From Chloroflexota bacterium (GTDB lineage: Bacteria > Chloroflexota > Dehalococcoidia > DSTF01 > RBG-16-68-14), in contig JACZTE010000030.1 of NCBI GenBank assembly GCA_022573935.1, positions 1 through 8,245 on the forward strand: a stretch of DNA of 8,245 nt, read 5' to 3'. Of the stretch, positions 6,648-8,245 are shown piece after piece. The notes under the pieces are model-generated. The model was not told the origin of the DNA. It was given only the letters and a program-made list of their open reading frames with translations, and searched no databases. The first letter of the stretch is position 1, and the number at the start of each line of letters is the position of its first letter. The position numbers and the translations under genes are program-made.

Positions 6648-7121
6648 ATGCAATCGTTCGATCTCATCGTCATCGGGTCAGGTTCCGGCCTGGAGGTTTC
6701 GTCCGAGGCGGCCGGGCGCGGGCTGTCTGTGGCCGTGGTCGAGTCCGGGCCGTTCGGGGGAACGTGCCTGAACCGCGGCTGCATTCCGTCGAAGATGCTC
6801 ATCCACAGTGCGGACGTCGTCGAGACGATACGGCGCTCGGAGCTGTTCGGGATCAAGGCGGAGATAGCAGCCATCGACTGGGACTTCATCGTGAAGCGGG
6901 CCTCGGACACGGTGGACGAGGATGCGCGGATGATAGAGAAGGGGAATCGCCAGCATCCGAACATCACGGTCTTTAGCGACGCGGCCCGCTTCGTCGGCCA
7001 CAAGACGCTGGAGGTGGCAGGCGAGACGATCACAGCCGAGACGATCGTCATCGCCGCAGTAGAGCGCCCTGCTGGCGTTGGCTATGTGATCAGGGCACAG
7101 CCATGGTCCATCGGGGTATGA
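6648..7121 (+). pseudogene. Truncated FAD-dependent pyridine-nucleotide disulfide reductase (mycothione/glutathione-reductase-like)
   Basis: The 157-residue product starts with FDLIVIGSGSGLE (4-16), a dinucleotide-binding GxGxG fold for FAD, with the acidic E32 at the end of the second strand. The redox-active disulfide follows in GGTCLNRGCIPSK (C40, C45). This is the N-terminal FAD half of the family that includes dihydrolipoamide, mercuric, glutathione and mycothione reductases, whose members have about 450-480 residues. Homology runs to about residue 141 (IVIAAVERP, where the family has AGxRP). It then turns into 16 unrelated residues and stops. The NAD-binding and dimerisation domains, with the C-terminal His-Glu pair, are absent, so it should not be an active reductase. 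The ATG at 6648 has GGGGAGG six bases upstream and is preferred over GTG 6633. The breakpoint is near 7071. Confidence 0.8.
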
Positions 7122-7168
7122 TCCAGGAGATGGACGAACAGATGAATGCCTTGGCGGCATGTGCATGA
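7103..7168 (+). pseudogene. Possible C-terminal remnant of an unrecognised gene
   Basis: Right after the point where reductase homology ends, another frame encodes a short amphipathic, Met/Glu-rich stretch (MVHRGMIQEMDEQMNALA, then Ala-Cys-Ala and stop). It ends in TGA 7166-7168, overlapping the methyltransferase ATG at 7165 as ATGA. Such an overlap is typical of a genuine upstream operon gene. I infer that this is the tail of a gene whose front was lost when it was joined to the reductase. It is too short to identify and could be chance. Confidence 0.25.
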
Positions 7169-7764
7169 CACCCGAAAGATCGAACCGTTGGCTGAAGAAC
7201 CGGAACGTCTCCGGCGATGTCTACGACTCGACCTACGAGCGCCGCGCCGCTGCCGGCGAGAACGTCCACGGTGAAGCCGACTTCGTCGAGCGGTTCGCGC
7301 CGGCATCCGTGCTCGATGCCGGTTGCGGAACCGGTCGTGTCGGGCGCGAGCTCGCTCGTCGCGGACTGGACGTTGTTGGCGTCGACCTCGACCCAGCGAT
7401 GCTCGCTACGGCGCGACGAAAGGCGCCTCGTGTAGACTGGCATCTGGCTGACCTCGCGACTGTTGACCTTGCCCGTTCGTTCGACGCCGCCGTCCTTGCC
7501 GGCAACGTCATGATATTCCTGGCGCCGGGGAGCGAGCCGGCCGTCGTCGCGAACATCGCACGCCATCTGCGACCAGGGGGCTTGCTCATCGCCGGGTTCC
7601 AGCTTATGCCTGGCCAACTCACCATCGAACGGTACGACGAGATCGCCGACCTTGCCGGCCTCGCCCTCGCCGAGCGATGGTCAACCTGGGATCGCGACAC
7701 CTGGAATGAAACGCACGACTACGCAGTGTCCGTTCATCAGAGCCCTTCCGGCAGTCCCGAATAA
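7159..7764 (+). CDS. Class I SAM-dependent methyltransferase
   Basis: A 201-residue protein (199 if started at ATG 7165) with the Rossmann-type SAM methyltransferase fold. Motif I is VLDAGCGTG (51-59). The acidic residue binding the SAM ribose is D76 in VVGVDLD. HLADLATVDL (95-104) supplies the next motif, and the later strands include AAVLAGNVMIFL and HLRPGGLLIAGF, the usual post-motif III region. Nothing in the sequence tells the acceptor; the length is that of small-molecule methyltransferases of the Methyltransf_25/11 type. Neither ATG has a good Shine-Dalgarno. The ATG at 7165 overlaps a stop in another frame, so translation was probably coupled to an upstream gene now reduced to a remnant. 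The frame is open back to 7090 but has no better start. Confidence 0.88.
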   Translation: MCMTPERSNRWLKNRNVSGDVYDSTYERRAAAGENVHGEADFVERFAPASVLDAGCGTGRVGRELARRGLDVVGVDLDPAMLATARRKAPRVDWHLADLATVDLARSFDAAVLAGNVMIFLAPGSEPAVVANIARHLRPGGLLIAGFQLMPGQLTIERYDEIADLAGLALAERWSTWDRDTWNETHDYAVSVHQSPSGSPE

Positions 7765-7766
7765 AC

Positions 7767-7794
7767 CGCCATTGTAGACAAGCGCCCAATGGCG
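7767..7794 (+). terminator. Hairpin just after the methyltransferase gene
   Basis: CGCCATTG (7767-7774) and CAATGGCG (7787-7794) form a perfect eight-base inverted repeat with a 12-base loop, starting two bases after the stop codon. Position fits a terminator or 3'-end stabilising stem, but there is no T run after it. Confidence 0.4.
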
Positions 7795-7831
7795 TGCAAT
7801 AAACGGCAACGTGGGGTTCATCTCCTGTTGC

Positions 7832-7870
7832 GGGTAGGGGCAGCCTCTCTCTACCCAGGCGAATAGCCTT
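7832..7870 (+). terminator. Second hairpin pair with pyrimidine-rich tail
   Basis: GGGTAGGGG (7832-7840) pairs with TCTCTACCC (7848-7856), nine positions including two wobbles, around a seven-base loop. A short AGGC/GCCT stem follows at 7857-7869, and then a C/T-rich run. This could be the effective terminator of the upstream genes. The rest of the 292-base gap 7765-8056 shows no gene I can support. Confidence 0.35.
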
Positions 7871-7965
7871 CTCTCCCCTTGTGCCGATGACTTGGTTGAA
7901 CCACAACAGACAGACGGCGGAGCCCGGTCAGACACACGCCTTCATGCGCTGCGAACCCGCTAGAT

Positions 7966-7981
7966 CATCACGAAGGTGATG
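7966..7981 (+). other. Small hairpin upstream of the lipoprotein gene
   Basis: CATCAC (7966-7971) and GTGATG (7976-7981) form a perfect six-base stem closing a GAAG tetraloop, about 75 bases before the lipoprotein start. It could lie in the leader of that gene or be a weak upstream terminator; no T tract follows. Confidence 0.25.
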
Positions 7982-8056
7982 GCGGTCTCTAGTCCTCCTT
8001 CCGAGAAGTCCGATAGACTGATAGAACAAGGAACCAGGTTGTCGTAAGGAGTTGCG

Positions 8057-8245
8057 TTGGCGCGGCTGATAGGTCAGATTGCTATCCCCAGGCCGGCTTG
8101 GCTGGGCATCGTCGTACTCGCGGCGGTCATTGCTGTAGCCTGCGGAGGATCGGGAGATTCGTCTCTCACGACGACCTCGGGCGGAGAGGACGGCGACGCA
8201 GGCGACCCAGCTCTGAGCGGCTCGTCTGCAGCTCCGGAGTTCCCT
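8057..8245 (+). CDS. Lipoprotein, N-terminal part (3' end outside window)
   Basis: The frame is open to the window edge (63 codons). The start is TTG at 8057 with AAGGAG (8046-8051) five bases upstream; an in-frame TAA at 8045-8047 leaves this as the only common start. The product has a type II signal peptide: a short basic N-region (MARLIGQIAIPRP), a hydrophobic stretch WLGIVVLAAVIAVA, and a lipobox ending AVAC, with Cys at about residue 31. A flexible Gly/Ser/Thr/Asp-rich linker follows (GGSGDSSLTTTSGG and on to SGSSAAPEFP). It is therefore exported and lipid-anchored on the outer face of the cytoplasmic membrane. The functional domain is beyond the window. The AAPEFP at the edge would suit a thioredoxin-like or substrate-binding domain, but that is a guess. 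Confidence 0.75.
   Translation, partial: MARLIGQIAIPRPAWLGIVVLAAVIAVACGGSGDSSLTTTSGGEDGDAGDPALSGSSAAPEFP

Noticed and set aside
7619..7935. Two overlapping minus-strand open frames across the methyltransferase end and the gene-free gap
   Set aside because: They have no Shine-Dalgarno or recognisable motif, and low-complexity Arg-rich ends; one part is antisense to the methyltransferase.
7961..8040. Possible tRNA or riboswitch in the leader of the lipoprotein gene
   Set aside because: Only one short stem is visible; there is no cloverleaf, no T-loop sequence and no known riboswitch core.

Overview
This is a GC-rich bacterial window with an F420-type luciferase-like oxidoreductase, a glutathione/mycothione-reductase-like flavoprotein, a lipoprotein with an Ala-Cys-Gly-Gly signal cleavage site, and an apparent selenoprotein. 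Together these suggest a Chloroflexota (Thermomicrobia-like) or actinobacterial genome. That placement is an impression from gene content only.

Layout. Positions 2-304 (+) hold the 3' end of a HAD-type hydrolase. A strong hairpin (325-359) separates it from a converging minus-strand operon read from 4470 down to 407. The operon order is D-2-hydroxyacid-dehydrogenase-like protein, FGGY sugar kinase, class II aldolase, then an F420-type oxidoreductase. The first three overlap by 11 and 4 bases and are almost certainly co-translated. A divergent promoter region (4471-4640) carries back-to-back sigma70-like promoters. The plus-strand promoter drives a zinc-dependent medium-chain dehydrogenase (4641-5873). 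The dehydrogenase, kinase and aldolase together look like a catabolic module for an unidentified sugar, polyol or sugar acid.

The most notable gene is at 6015-6584: a peroxiredoxin-like (AhpC/TSA, PRXL2/SelU-like) protein. An in-frame TGA at 6141-6143 sits exactly where the family has the first Cys of its CxxC redox motif, giving U-P-F-C. It has a strong Shine-Dalgarno and an intact reading frame on both sides, and a GGU-loop hairpin lies just downstream as a SECIS candidate. Conventional gene calling would shorten it to start at 6162 and lose the active site.

Downstream, a FAD-dependent disulfide reductase (6648-7121) keeps its FAD motif and CxxxxC redox site but is cut off at about one third of normal length. 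It seems to be joined to the tail of another, unrecognised gene. A class I SAM-dependent methyltransferase (7165 or 7159 to 7764) follows with an ATGA overlap. A 292-base gene-free stretch (7765-8056) contains several hairpins. The window ends inside a lipoprotein gene starting with TTG at 8057.
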